Source: Chloroflexota bacterium | GTDB lineage: Bacteria; Chloroflexota; Dehalococcoidia; Bin125 | NCBI GenBank assembly: GCA_026707145.1 | Contig: JAPOXK010000009.1 | Location: 1 to 38,348, forward strand | Length of the DNA stretch: 38,348 bases | Direction of reading: 5' to 3' | Shown here: piece by piece, positions 10,695-17,853 of the stretch | How positions within the stretch are numbered: position 1 is the stretch's first letter | How the letters are laid out: each line of letters starts with the position of its first letter | Notes under the pieces: model-generated | The model's input: only the letters and a program-made list of their open reading frames with translations | Database searches by the model: none | Told to the model about the DNA's origin: nothing | Position numbers and translations under genes: made by a program

Positions 10695-11432
10695 TTACCC
10701 TTCCGGTCGCTCTCGCGGCGCCTTCGCCGGGGAGACCTCCTCTTCGCCCCGCTGCTCGCTCTCGGCCCGGCTCTGCTCCGCCTCTTCCCGTTTCCGGCGC
10801 CGCTCCGCCTCCGCCTCTTCCAGCTCCTTTCCGAAGCCCTCCTCTTCCATCTGATCCGCCGACCGCGCCTCCACCTCGGAATCGAAGACCGAGTCCAGCA
10901 TCGCGTAGCTCTGTCCTCCTAGGTAGTGCAGCGGCTGGTACTCCTCGTCGGTCAGCGACCACACCTTCCGCTCCGCGTCCCACGCCTCCGTATCGACGTG
11001 CGCCGCCACGATCTTCCCGACGAACAGCGTGTGGTCGCCCGTCGTGAACGTGTCCGAAACCGTGCACTCGATCCAGCCCACGCAGCCCTCGATCAGCGGC
11101 GCCTCGACCTCCTTGGCCCGGAAGTGGGGCAGCCGCGCCACATCCAGCTTCTCCATCTGCATCCCGCTCACCATCCCCACCCATTGCGTATGATTCAGCA
11201 GCACCCGGGCCGGGATGTTGATCGCGAAGCTCTCCCCGAAGCTGATCATGTCGTGGCTGTGCCGCGACGGATGCACCGCGATCGCCAGCAGCGGCGGGTT
11301 CGTGCTCACCGGCATCGCCCACGCCACCGCGAAGACGTTCGACGCCGCCTGCCAGCGCGTCGTCACCAGCAGCACCGGCGCCCCGCCCAGGAGCCGCCGC
11401 GCCTCTGCCTCCGGGATCTTCTGCCGCACCAT
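10695..11432 (-). CDS. Flavin reductase-like domain protein
   Basis: A 245-aa protein whose first ~190 residues form a flavin reductase-like (FMN-binding split barrel) domain: an early SNVFAVAWAMPVS stretch, HSHDMISFGESFAINIP and the late HYLGGQSYAML segment fit the flavoredoxin-type family. It probably transfers electrons from NAD(P)H to FMN or uses bound FMN. Residues about 200-245 are a highly charged Glu/Arg-rich tail likely to be helical or disordered, which most family members lack. The ATG at 11432 is the first start. It is divergent from the acyl-CoA dehydrogenase with 85 nt between them. The partner oxygenase, if any, is not evident. Confidence 0.85.
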   Translation of the reverse strand: MVRQKIPEAEARRLLGGAPVLLVTTRWQAASNVFAVAWAMPVSTNPPLLAIAVHPSRHSHDMISFGESFAINIPARVLLNHTQWVGMVSGMQMEKLDVARLPHFRAKEVEAPLIEGCVGWIECTVSDTFTTGDHTLFVGKIVAAHVDTEAWDAERKVWSLTDEEYQPLHYLGGQSYAMLDSVFDSEVEARSADQMEEEGFGKELEEAEAERRRKREEAEQSRAESEQRGEEEVSPAKAPRERPEG

Positions 11433-11491
11433 CGCGCTCGATCGTACTCAGGAACTCGGCCTCGCGCACCACGGCCAGCCGGATCGTCGGC

Positions 11492-11497
11492 TAGAAT
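11492..11497 (+). promoter_or_regulatory. -10-like box for the acyl-CoA dehydrogenase gene
   Basis: TAGAAT, five of six matches, 20 nt before the GTG start in the 85-nt divergent intergenic region. Confidence 0.4.
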
Positions 11498-11517
11498 CGC
11501 CTCGCACGGAGGACCCC

Positions 11518-12732
11518 GTGGTCGACTTCCACGATACCCCAACCGAGGCCGCCTTCCGCTCCCAGGTGCGCGGTTTCCTCCACGATGCCTACGATCCTCT
11601 GCGTTCCCGGATTAATACCGAGCGCCCCGCGGGATCCGATCAGCACGCGCTCACCCCGACGACCCGCGTCTGGTTCCGCAAGCTCTCGGAGCGCGGCTGG
11701 ATCGCTCCCTCCTGGCCCGCCGAATACGGCGGAGCCGGCATGTCCATCATGGAGCAGTTCATCTTCAACGAGGAGATGGCCGAGGCGCGCGCCGTGCGGC
11801 CCGGCATCATCACCGTCCAGATCGCCGGCGGTACCATCGTCGCTCTCGGAACCGACGAGCAGAAGCAAGAGCACCTGCCGCCCATCCTCAGCGGCGAGGT
11901 GATCTGGTGTCAGGGCTACTCCGAACCGGGCGCCGGCTCCGACCTCGCCGGTCTCCAGACCCGCGCCGTCCGCGACGGCGACGACTGGATCATCAACGGC
12001 CAGAAGATCTGGACCAGCGGCGCCCGTCACGCCGACTGGATGATCCTCCTCGCCCGCAGCGACCCCGATGCGCCCAAGCACAAGGGCATTACCTACTTCA
12101 TCGTCGACATGCATGCGCCCGGCGTCAGCGTACGCCCGCTCGTGCAGATGACGAACTCCGCTGAGTTCAACGAGGTCTACTTCGAGGATGTCCGCGTCCC
12201 CCACGCCAACGTCCTGGGCGAGGTCAACCGCGGCTGGTACGGCGCCGTGCAAACGCTCGACATTGAGCGCAGCAGTATCGGCGCCGCCGTCGGCCAGCGC
12301 CAGGCCCTCGAGGACCTCGTCGCCTTCGCCAAGCAGAAGGCCGGCACGGCCTCCCTTCTCCAGCACAACCCGCTCCTCCGCTACGAACTCGCCGACCTCT
12401 ACATCGCCGCCCTCGCCGGCCGTCTGCTCGCCTACCGCGTCGTCTCCCTGCAGAGCCGGGGCCACCCTCCTAACGCTGAGGCGTCGATTGCGAAGCTCTA
12501 TACCAACGAACTCAACCAGCGCCTTTACCGCACCGCCGTGAAGTTGCTCGGCCTCTACGGGCAGCTCACTCCCCAAATGCAGGCCTCCGGCAACCCCGAG
12601 CTCGCTCCCAAGGGCGGCCGCTACGAGTACTGGTACCTGCGCTCGGTTGCCAACACCATCGAAGGCGGCACCAGCGAGGTGCAGCGCAACATCATCGCCG
12701 CGCGCGGTCTCGGTCTGCCCAAGTCGTACTAG
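11518..12732 (+). CDS. Acyl-CoA dehydrogenase family protein
   Basis: A 404-aa FAD-dependent acyl-CoA dehydrogenase that would introduce a C2-C3 double bond into an acyl-CoA thioester. The N-terminal helical domain is followed by the beta-domain signature YSEPGAGSDLAGL (near residue 135) with WIINGQKIWTSGA, and the C-terminal helical domain ends with IEGGTSEVQRNI, where Glu382 sits at the position of the catalytic base (Glu376 of MCAD). The start is GTG at 11518, with GGAGG about 5 nt upstream; the open frame upstream is antisense to the flavin reductase. Chain-length specificity is not deducible. Confidence 0.93.
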   Translation: MVDFHDTPTEAAFRSQVRGFLHDAYDPLRSRINTERPAGSDQHALTPTTRVWFRKLSERGWIAPSWPAEYGGAGMSIMEQFIFNEEMAEARAVRPGIITVQIAGGTIVALGTDEQKQEHLPPILSGEVIWCQGYSEPGAGSDLAGLQTRAVRDGDDWIINGQKIWTSGARHADWMILLARSDPDAPKHKGITYFIVDMHAPGVSVRPLVQMTNSAEFNEVYFEDVRVPHANVLGEVNRGWYGAVQTLDIERSSIGAAVGQRQALEDLVAFAKQKAGTASLLQHNPLLRYELADLYIAALAGRLLAYRVVSLQSRGHPPNAEASIAKLYTNELNQRLYRTAVKLLGLYGQLTPQMQASGNPELAPKGGRYEYWYLRSVANTIEGGTSEVQRNIIAARGLGLPKSY

Positions 12733-12735
12733 GTA

Positions 12736-14022
12736 CTACTCCACCTGCACCGCGGGGATCGCTTGGAACCCGGACGGCAAGGCCAGCACCTTCGCCCGCT
12801 TGCCCGACTGCTCCTCTACCCGTCGAGCGAGCTTCACCACCGTCGCCGACACGTCTTCGCACGGCGTGAGGTGCGCCGCCCGTACCGTCTCCGCCTCCAG
12901 CGACGAGTAGAGGTGTACCTCAGCTTTCAACTGCGCCATCGCTTGGCACTGAATCCCCCACTGGTCGATCCGGTGGAACCCGGGCTCCATCAGCATCGCC
13001 ATCAATGCCTCCGGGCTCTCCCGCGACGACAAGAACTCCGCGTAGTCTTCGTTCCCCACTCCCTCCCGGCACTCCGATGCCAGCACGATCGCGCCCCCCT
13101 CCCGCACCGCCCGAGCCGCCGCCGCCATCCCCTTGATCGACTGATACACGTTGAGATCGGCCGGATATCCTCCATTGGTTCCCACCACGATGTCGTAGAC
13201 ATGAGGAACCGGCCGTACCGCGGACCGGTCCACTTCCGCCATCGCTGCCTCGTGCGCTTCCACCAGATCTCCGCAGAAGAAACCGCTGACCGCCTTGTCT
13301 GCCGTCAGCGTCACGTTGCACAGGAACGTCACCTCGGAGGCCACGGCCACCTCGCGCATCTCCTCGAAAATGGGATTGCCCGCTCCCACGCAGAACGTCG
13401 CTTGCGGATGCAGCAGGTTTTCCGCGCTGTGGTTGCGCATGATGTTGGGGGCTGCTGCCACGCCCGGGAGCACGCCCTTCCCGCCTCCGCTGTACCCGGC
13501 GAAGATGTGCGGCTCCACGAACCCCGTCACGATCCGCACGCTCGCCTGCAGGTAGGCCGAGTTGAGATAGATGCCGCCGCGCCGCTCTCCCGGATAGCGG
13601 CGCAGGAATGTCAGCGAGTCCGGATCCCGCGCATCGTGCACGACCACTCGGTAGCTATTCGCTACCTCCGGTCCCAACAGGGCCTCCAGCTCCGCCGCTG
13701 ACATCTGCCGGTGCAGTCCCGTCCCCACCAACAGCGTGATCCGATCGCGCGGCACCCCCGCTTCCTCCACCACCCGCAGCAGCGCCGGCGCCAGCAATCG
13801 GTTTGGCGCCGGCCGTGTGAGGTCGCTGAAGACGATCGTCACTCGATCGTCCGCCTGTACCAGATCGCACAGCGGTGCCGACCCGATCGGCCGGGCCAGC
13901 GCCTCGCGCAGCGCCGCTTCCGGATCCGCCAGCGGCGATGATTCCCTCGGCTGGATCACGTCGCTGCCATCCGGCAGCTCGACCTCCAGCCCCTGCTCCC
14001 CGTACAGCAGCCGCACCCGCAT
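12736..14022 (-). CDS. larA: LarA family (nickel-pincer) racemase/epimerase homologue
   Basis: A 428-aa LarA-family protein. In L. plantarum lactate racemase the nickel-pincer nucleotide is tethered to Lys184, with His108, His174 and His200 nearby. Here His104 (GTGLHRQM), His172 (EPHIFAGYSG), Lys182 (GGGKGVLPG) and His198 (RNHSAEN) occupy matching positions with almost identical spacing, so an active NPN enzyme is plausible. Family members act on various 2-hydroxyacids or sugars, so lactate is not assured. None of the cofactor-synthesis genes larB, larC or larE is in the window. The ATG at 14022 has GGGAGG about 8 nt upstream. It converges tail to tail with the acyl-CoA dehydrogenase, with only 3 nt between stops. 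Confidence 0.9.
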   Translation of the reverse strand: MRVRLLYGEQGLEVELPDGSDVIQPRESSPLADPEAALREALARPIGSAPLCDLVQADDRVTIVFSDLTRPAPNRLLAPALLRVVEEAGVPRDRITLLVGTGLHRQMSAAELEALLGPEVANSYRVVVHDARDPDSLTFLRRYPGERRGGIYLNSAYLQASVRIVTGFVEPHIFAGYSGGGKGVLPGVAAAPNIMRNHSAENLLHPQATFCVGAGNPIFEEMREVAVASEVTFLCNVTLTADKAVSGFFCGDLVEAHEAAMAEVDRSAVRPVPHVYDIVVGTNGGYPADLNVYQSIKGMAAAARAVREGGAIVLASECREGVGNEDYAEFLSSRESPEALMAMLMEPGFHRIDQWGIQCQAMAQLKAEVHLYSSLEAETVRAAHLTPCEDVSATVVKLARRVEEQSGKRAKVLALPSGFQAIPAVQVE

Positions 14023-14078
14023 GTCGTTGCCTCCCGGCGCGAGCGTCGCACGGCCGCTTCCGCACGGTCAACGCGCTC

Positions 14079-14084
14079 TACACT
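14079..14084 (+). promoter_or_regulatory. -10-like box directly upstream of the basic microprotein
   Basis: TACACT, four of six, ends 7 nt before the ATG at 14092. This would give a leaderless transcript. Confidence 0.35.
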
Positions 14085-14091
14085 CACGGGC

Positions 14092-14262
14092 ATGACCGAC
14101 TCAGGCGATCACCCCACCCGCGGCGAGCGGCGCAGCGCCCGGCGCCAAAAGGAGCGCCGCGCTCTCCGCCTGCACGGGGCCTCTCTTCGCAAGATCTACC
14201 GCGACGCCATCCTCAAGCGCGCTCGCAAAGCCGTCCACAAAGGCAAGGGGAGCACGAGCTAG
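14092..14262 (+). CDS. Small basic hypothetical protein (56 aa)
   Basis: A 56-residue open frame (MTDSGDHPTR...) rich in Arg and Lys (KERRALRL, LRKIYRDAILKRARKAVHKGKG), probably one or two amphipathic helices that could bind nucleic acid or ribosome. No Shine-Dalgarno is present, but a -10-like TACACT lies 7 nt before the ATG, so a leaderless message is possible. It lies divergent from larA and convergent with the OsmC gene. I do not recognise a family. Codon usage resembles that of neighbours. Confidence 0.55.
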   Translation: MTDSGDHPTRGERRSARRQKERRALRLHGASLRKIYRDAILKRARKAVHKGKGSTS

Positions 14263-14274
14263 CGCCCGTCGCGG

Positions 14275-14748
14275 CTAGCGTTGGCGGATCTCCGCTGAAG
14301 CGGTGATCGCGATCGCCGCCTTCACGCTCTCGTGCGCCGGACACCCTGCCGCGTGCACCGCCACCGCCCGCTCGGCCGCCGCCCGCTCCCCCGACAGCAT
14401 CTCGATCTGATAATGCACGTGGATCCGTGTGATCCGGATCGGCGATCCTTGCCCGGCCGGCCCCTCGATTGTCCCTTCGACGTCCGCCGTATACGTTGCC
14501 GGGTCAAACTCCACATCCCGTGCTCGCAGCGCCCGTGCGAGCGTGCCGTACATTCACCCACCCACCGCCGCCACGATATGGTCCAGCGTCGCCGCCACCG
14601 GCGGGCCACCGGCGGGCGCGCCGTAGTACTCGCGCAATGCCCCCTGCACCCCGTACGGCACCGGCTCGGGCACCTCGCCCAGGTAGGCATGCCGCACGCC
14701 ATCCTTCAGCACCAACCGGTTCTTCGAGAGGTACGTGAACTCCGCCAT
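14275..14748 (-). CDS. OsmC family peroxiredoxin, candidate selenoprotein (in-frame UGA)
   Basis: Two abutting frames, 14748-14554 and 14553-14275, are in the same reading frame and separated only by one TGA (14556-14554). Read through, they give a 157-aa protein with the normal OsmC/Ohr length and order: a beta-rich N-terminus, ATLDHIVAAVGG-[UGA]-MYGTLARALRAR as the central helix, then EGTIEG and RITRIHVHYQI strands, and a C-terminal CPAHESVK. OsmC proteins use two cysteines: the first at the start of the central helix (…GGC…), the second in the C-P-x segment. The UGA (residue 65) falls exactly on the first, peroxidatic cysteine; the second is Cys136 (E. coli OsmC: Cys59/Cys125). TGA is a normal stop in neighbouring genes. 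Selenocysteine is therefore the best reading, aided by a SECIS-like hairpin. GGGAGAG precedes the ATG. Alternatives are a nonsense mutation, a sequencing error (TGC/TGT to TGA) or a split protein. Confidence 0.75.
14522..14542 (-). promoter_or_regulatory. SECIS-like hairpin after the OsmC UGA
   Basis: On the minus strand GCTCGCA (14542-14536) pairs perfectly with TGCGAGC (14528-14522) around the 7-nt loop CGGGCGC. The loop starts 19 nt after the UGA, inside the 16-37 nt range described for bacterial SECIS elements, and its second base is G, as that consensus requires. The stem lies wholly inside the coding sequence, as bacterial SECIS elements do. In GC-rich DNA such a hairpin could also arise by chance. 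Confidence 0.55.
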
Positions 14749-14787
14749 CGGTGCTCTCCCGTTACCGTGCTACCCGGCGCGCGCCGT

Positions 14788-15831
14788 TCAAGGCCGCTGG
14801 TAGATGAGGTCGCTCTTGTCGCGCTGCGCCCGCGTGAACGAGGGCGCATATGCTTGCTCTTCGCCCACCGGGTCGATCCGGCTCCATTCGTACGTGACCG
14901 TTCGGTCTCCCAGCAGCCAGGGCCGCTCCGCCCGGCGCTCGAACCGGTCCACGTACCGGCACGCCACCACGTGCTCCGCCACCCCCGTCTTCCGTGACGG
15001 CATCCGGTGGTAGGCGATGCAGTACGACTCGCTGTAGGCCACCCGGTCCTGCACATCGACCAGGACGTTGCCGATGTAGTGCATCGTTCCCAGCATCGTC
15101 GCTAGCCCATCCCCGGCGTGCCGCACGAAGCCGTCCCGGTGCCCTTGGTACGTTCCATGGTCGTCGGTCGCATCCGGGTAGTAGCAGGACCGAATCAGCT
15201 CCGGATCCAGCCGATCAACGCCCCGGCAGTAGCGATACAGCGCCTCGCGGATCGCCTGTTTGTCCGCCAACTCTTGAATGCGTCCTTCTAAGTCCCTCGG
15301 CCGCTGGAAATCCGAGGAAAACGCCGGCCGGTCGTAGACCGGATCCAGGTGGTCCCGTCGTGCCTTCACGTACTTTTCGTTGAAATCCCATTCCCGGCCC
15401 ACCGGTTCGATCTTGTTCCAATCCCACACCACCTGCCGATGACTGATCAGCCAGTCGTCGCCCTGCCGGTCCAACCGGTCATTCCAGCGCGCTCCCACCA
15501 CAAAGTCCTGCTCGGGCTCCCCGTCCGCTCCAGGCAGCCGGTGGTACGCCGTCACGTACGACTCGGCATGCGCGACATCCCCTTCCAGCTCCACCTGGAC
15601 GTTGCTCACGGTGTGCATCGTCACGCGATAGCGAGCCAGCGCTTCCTGGATCCACGGCACGAATTCGTCCAGCGTTCCCTTGAAGGCGCCGTGCTCGTCG
15701 AGCGCTCCCTCGCTGAAGCACGACCGCACCAGATCCCAATCGCAGCGGTCGACCCCACGCGCGTAGAGCATGATCCGATCCCAGATCGCTTGCTTGTCGA
15801 GCAGCGCCTGCGCTTCTGTCTCGGACGCCAT
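14788..15831 (-). CDS. Tandem SnoaL_4 (NTF2-like) domain protein
   Basis: A 347-aa protein built of two SnoaL_4/NTF2-like domains, about residues 8-165 and 185-340. The repeat is plain: DKQAIWDRIMLYARGVDRCDWDL in copy one corresponds to DKQAIREALYRYCRGVDRLDPEL in copy two, and ESYVTAYHRLPG to ESYCIAYHRMPS. Single-domain relatives act as small-molecule dehydratases, cyclases or ring-hydroxylating dioxygenase-like subunits; many are unassigned. The cone-shaped pocket residues (Asp in CDWD / LDPE, His in TMHT / TMHY) are kept in both copies, so both could be active or could form an intramolecular dimer. The ATG at 15831 has GGGGGAT 6 nt upstream. It lies 39 nt upstream of the OsmC gene on the same strand and may be co-transcribed with it. 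Confidence 0.88.
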   Translation of the reverse strand: MASETEAQALLDKQAIWDRIMLYARGVDRCDWDLVRSCFSEGALDEHGAFKGTLDEFVPWIQEALARYRVTMHTVSNVQVELEGDVAHAESYVTAYHRLPGADGEPEQDFVVGARWNDRLDRQGDDWLISHRQVVWDWNKIEPVGREWDFNEKYVKARRDHLDPVYDRPAFSSDFQRPRDLEGRIQELADKQAIREALYRYCRGVDRLDPELIRSCYYPDATDDHGTYQGHRDGFVRHAGDGLATMLGTMHYIGNVLVDVQDRVAYSESYCIAYHRMPSRKTGVAEHVVACRYVDRFERRAERPWLLGDRTVTYEWSRIDPVGEEQAYAPSFTRAQRDKSDLIYQRP

Positions 15832-16064
15832 GCCAATCCCCCTAAGCTGCTCCTCGGCGCCGTCCCCTGGCGCCGCTTCCGCGCATTCTACGCGGCCCGC
15901 CCCGCGCGCGTCCCGCTGCACTCCTTCCGTAATCCGCGTGGCAGTTCAACACACACTTAACAGTTCGGCTGCAACAAACCACCGACCTGCGACGTTTGAA
16001 TTTGTGAAGATAGTCGCAAGAGATGCGAAGAGGATCGCAAAGGCATCACAGAAAGGAGCCCACC
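15832..16064. other. Divergent intergenic region, SnoaL / small basic protein
   Basis: About 230 bases between divergent starts. The stretch 15945-16050 is less GC-rich than its surroundings, as promoters often are, but I cannot pick a convincing -35/-10 pair. Confidence 0.35.
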
Positions 16065-16280
16065 TTGAACCTCTACATTGAAAACCAGATTCGCTCGGCC
16101 ATGGCAGAGCACCGGCGCGAAGCGGGGAAGGCCGAGTCCCGCAGCTCGCAGCGCCCGACCAATCCCCCCCGCTTCCGTTCCCTGGCCGCCCGGACCCTCG
16201 TCCGTGCGGGCGCTGAACTCGACCGCGCCGCCGCAGTCACGGCTCTCAGCGACCACCGCCGCAGCCAGGAAGCCGCCTAG
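16065..16280 (+). CDS. Small basic hypothetical protein (71 aa)
   Basis: A 71-residue protein starting at TTG (16065), chosen because AAAGGAG lies about 8 nt upstream; the longer frame to 16023 has no ribosome-binding site. The sequence (NLYIENQIRSAMAEHRREAGKA...) starts with a predicted amphipathic helix and is rich in Arg and Ala. Such short Arg-rich proteins with an N-terminal LYxExQIR-like helix are common orphans in Actinobacteria and Chloroflexota. No function can be given. A strong hairpin follows the stop. Confidence 0.6.
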   Translation: MNLYIENQIRSAMAEHRREAGKAESRSSQRPTNPPRFRSLAARTLVRAGAELDRAAAVTALSDHRRSQEAA

Positions 16281-16289
16281 CTACCAGCC

Positions 16290-16313
16290 CGCCCCGGTCG
16301 CAAGTCCGGGGCG
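16290..16313. terminator. GC-rich hairpin between convergent genes
   Basis: CGCCCCGG and CCGGGGCG form a perfect 8-bp stem with an 8-nt loop, 10 nt after the small-protein stop and 32 nt beyond the end of gcvPB on the other strand. No T-tract follows on either side, so termination efficiency is uncertain. Confidence 0.5.
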
Positions 16314-16344
16314 GCGGCGTATTCAGCGCCTACCGCTCCCTGCC

Positions 16345-17853
16345 CTATCGCTCGACCGTGCCCTTGCTCCCGCACGGCTCGGTTTCCGGGCCGGGCCAGC
16401 GCAGCACCGGCCGGCGCGCCGCCCGCGTCTCGTCGAGCCGTCCGACCGGCGTGTGCTGCGGTGCCTCTTCCAGCGCCTCCGGATCCCGCTCCGCTTCTTC
16501 CGCGATCGCCACCAGCGCCGCCGCGTAGCGTTCGATATCTTCCCGCGATTCCGTCTCCGTCGGCTCGATCATCAGCGCCTCGTCCACGATCAGCGGGAAA
16601 TAGACCGTCGGCGGGTGTAGCCCGTAGTCGATCAAGCGCTTGACGATGTCGTAGGCGCGCACTCCCGCTTTACGCTGCCGCGATCCCGAGAACACGACCT
16701 CATGCAACACCCGGCGCGGGTGTGGCAGATCGTAGTGCGGCTCCAGAAGCACGCGTAGATAGTTCGCGTTGAGGTCCGCGTTCTCCGAAACGGCTCGCAG
16801 CCCTGCCAAGCCCAGTGTTCGAATATAGGCGTAAGCCCGCACCAGCACCCCCACGCTCCCGTGGAACTGCTGCAGCTGTCCGATGCTCTCCCTGGGTCGG
16901 TGCAGCGCCAGCGTGCCCGTGCTTCCTTCCACCACCACCGGGGCCGGGAGATACGGCGCCAGCGCCGTACTCGCGCAGACCGGTCCCGCTCCCGGTCCTC
17001 CCCCCCCATGCGGCGTGCTGAACGTCTTGTGCAGGTTCAGGTGCGCGATGTCGATCCCCAGATCCCCATACCGCACCCGTCCCACGATGGCATTCAAATT
17101 CGCGCCGTCTCCGTACACGAACGCCCCCACGCGGTGGAGGTCGCGCGCCGCCTCCTCGATCCCCGTCTCCCACAGCCCCAGCGTGTTGGGTAACGTCACC
17201 ATCATCGCCGCGACTGATCCATCCAGCTCCGCTGCCAGGGCCGCACGGTCCATCGCCCCATCCGCCGCCGTCGGAATCTGTGTCACCGTGAAGCCGGCCA
17301 TCGCCGCCGTTGCGGGGTTGGTTCCGTGGGCGCTGTCCGGCACCAACACGCGCCGCCGCTTGCCCAGCTCGCCCCGCTGCTCCAGCGCCCGCCGGATCAT
17401 TAAAATCCCGGCCAGCTCGCCCTGGGCGCCCGCCGCGGGAGCGAGGCTGACGTGCGGCAGTCCCGTGATCGCGCCCAACGCTCGCTGGAGATCCAGAAGG
17501 ATCCGCAGCGTCCCCTGTGCGGCCTCCGGCTCGGCCGGATGCGCGTTGGCGAACCCGGGCAACGACGCAACCACGTCGTTCACCTTGGGGTTGTACTTCA
17601 TTGAGCAGGAACCCAGCGGATACGACCCCGTGTCCACCCCAAAATTTCGCTGCGCCAGCGCGGTGTAGTACCGCACCAACTCGCCCTGGCTCAGCTCCGG
17701 GAGCCGCACCGAATCGCGCAGCAAGTGCGCGGCTGGGAGTGGGGTCTCCCGTCCCTGCCACTGTGGCACCGCCACCGCGCGCCGCCCGGCCGCCCCGCGG
17801 TCGAACGCCAGCCGCGCGCCGAAATCCTCTTCCCCGATCGCCCGCTCAATCAC
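16345..17853 (-). CDS. gcvPB: Glycine dehydrogenase (decarboxylating) subunit 2
   Basis: This is the PLP-binding subunit of the two-subunit glycine decarboxylase (P-protein), which with GcvPA decarboxylates glycine and passes aminomethyl to lipoyl-GcvH. It has 502 aa. The PLP lysine is Lys276 in HLNLHKTFSTPHGGGG, and the conserved SYPLGSCSMKYNPK and DSAHGTNPA motifs are intact. The start is GTG at 17853, whose GTGA overlaps the gcvPA stop by 4 nt, indicating translational coupling. The longer upstream frame is inside gcvPA and non-coding. It is the last gene of the glycine-cleavage operon. Confidence 0.96.
   Translation of the reverse strand: MIERAIGEEDFGARLAFDRGAAGRRAVAVPQWQGRETPLPAAHLLRDSVRLPELSQGELVRYYTALAQRNFGVDTGSYPLGSCSMKYNPKVNDVVASLPGFANAHPAEPEAAQGTLRILLDLQRALGAITGLPHVSLAPAAGAQGELAGILMIRRALEQRGELGKRRRVLVPDSAHGTNPATAAMAGFTVTQIPTAADGAMDRAALAAELDGSVAAMMVTLPNTLGLWETGIEEAARDLHRVGAFVYGDGANLNAIVGRVRYGDLGIDIAHLNLHKTFSTPHGGGGPGAGPVCASTALAPYLPAPVVVEGSTGTLALHRPRESIGQLQQFHGSVGVLVRAYAYIRTLGLAGLRAVSENADLNANYLRVLLEPHYDLPHPRRVLHEVVFSGSRQRKAGVRAYDIVKRLIDYGLHPPTVYFPLIVDEALMIEPTETESREDIERYAAALVAIAEEAERDPEALEEAPQHTPVGRLDETRAARRPVLRWPGPETEPCGSKGTVER

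Noticed and set aside
14275..14748. OsmC gene as a simple pseudogene or two independent small genes
   Set aside because: Both halves are intact, in one frame, with no other lesions, and the only interruption is at the catalytic Cys; two separate half-domains would not fold. Kept as an alternative, not preferred.
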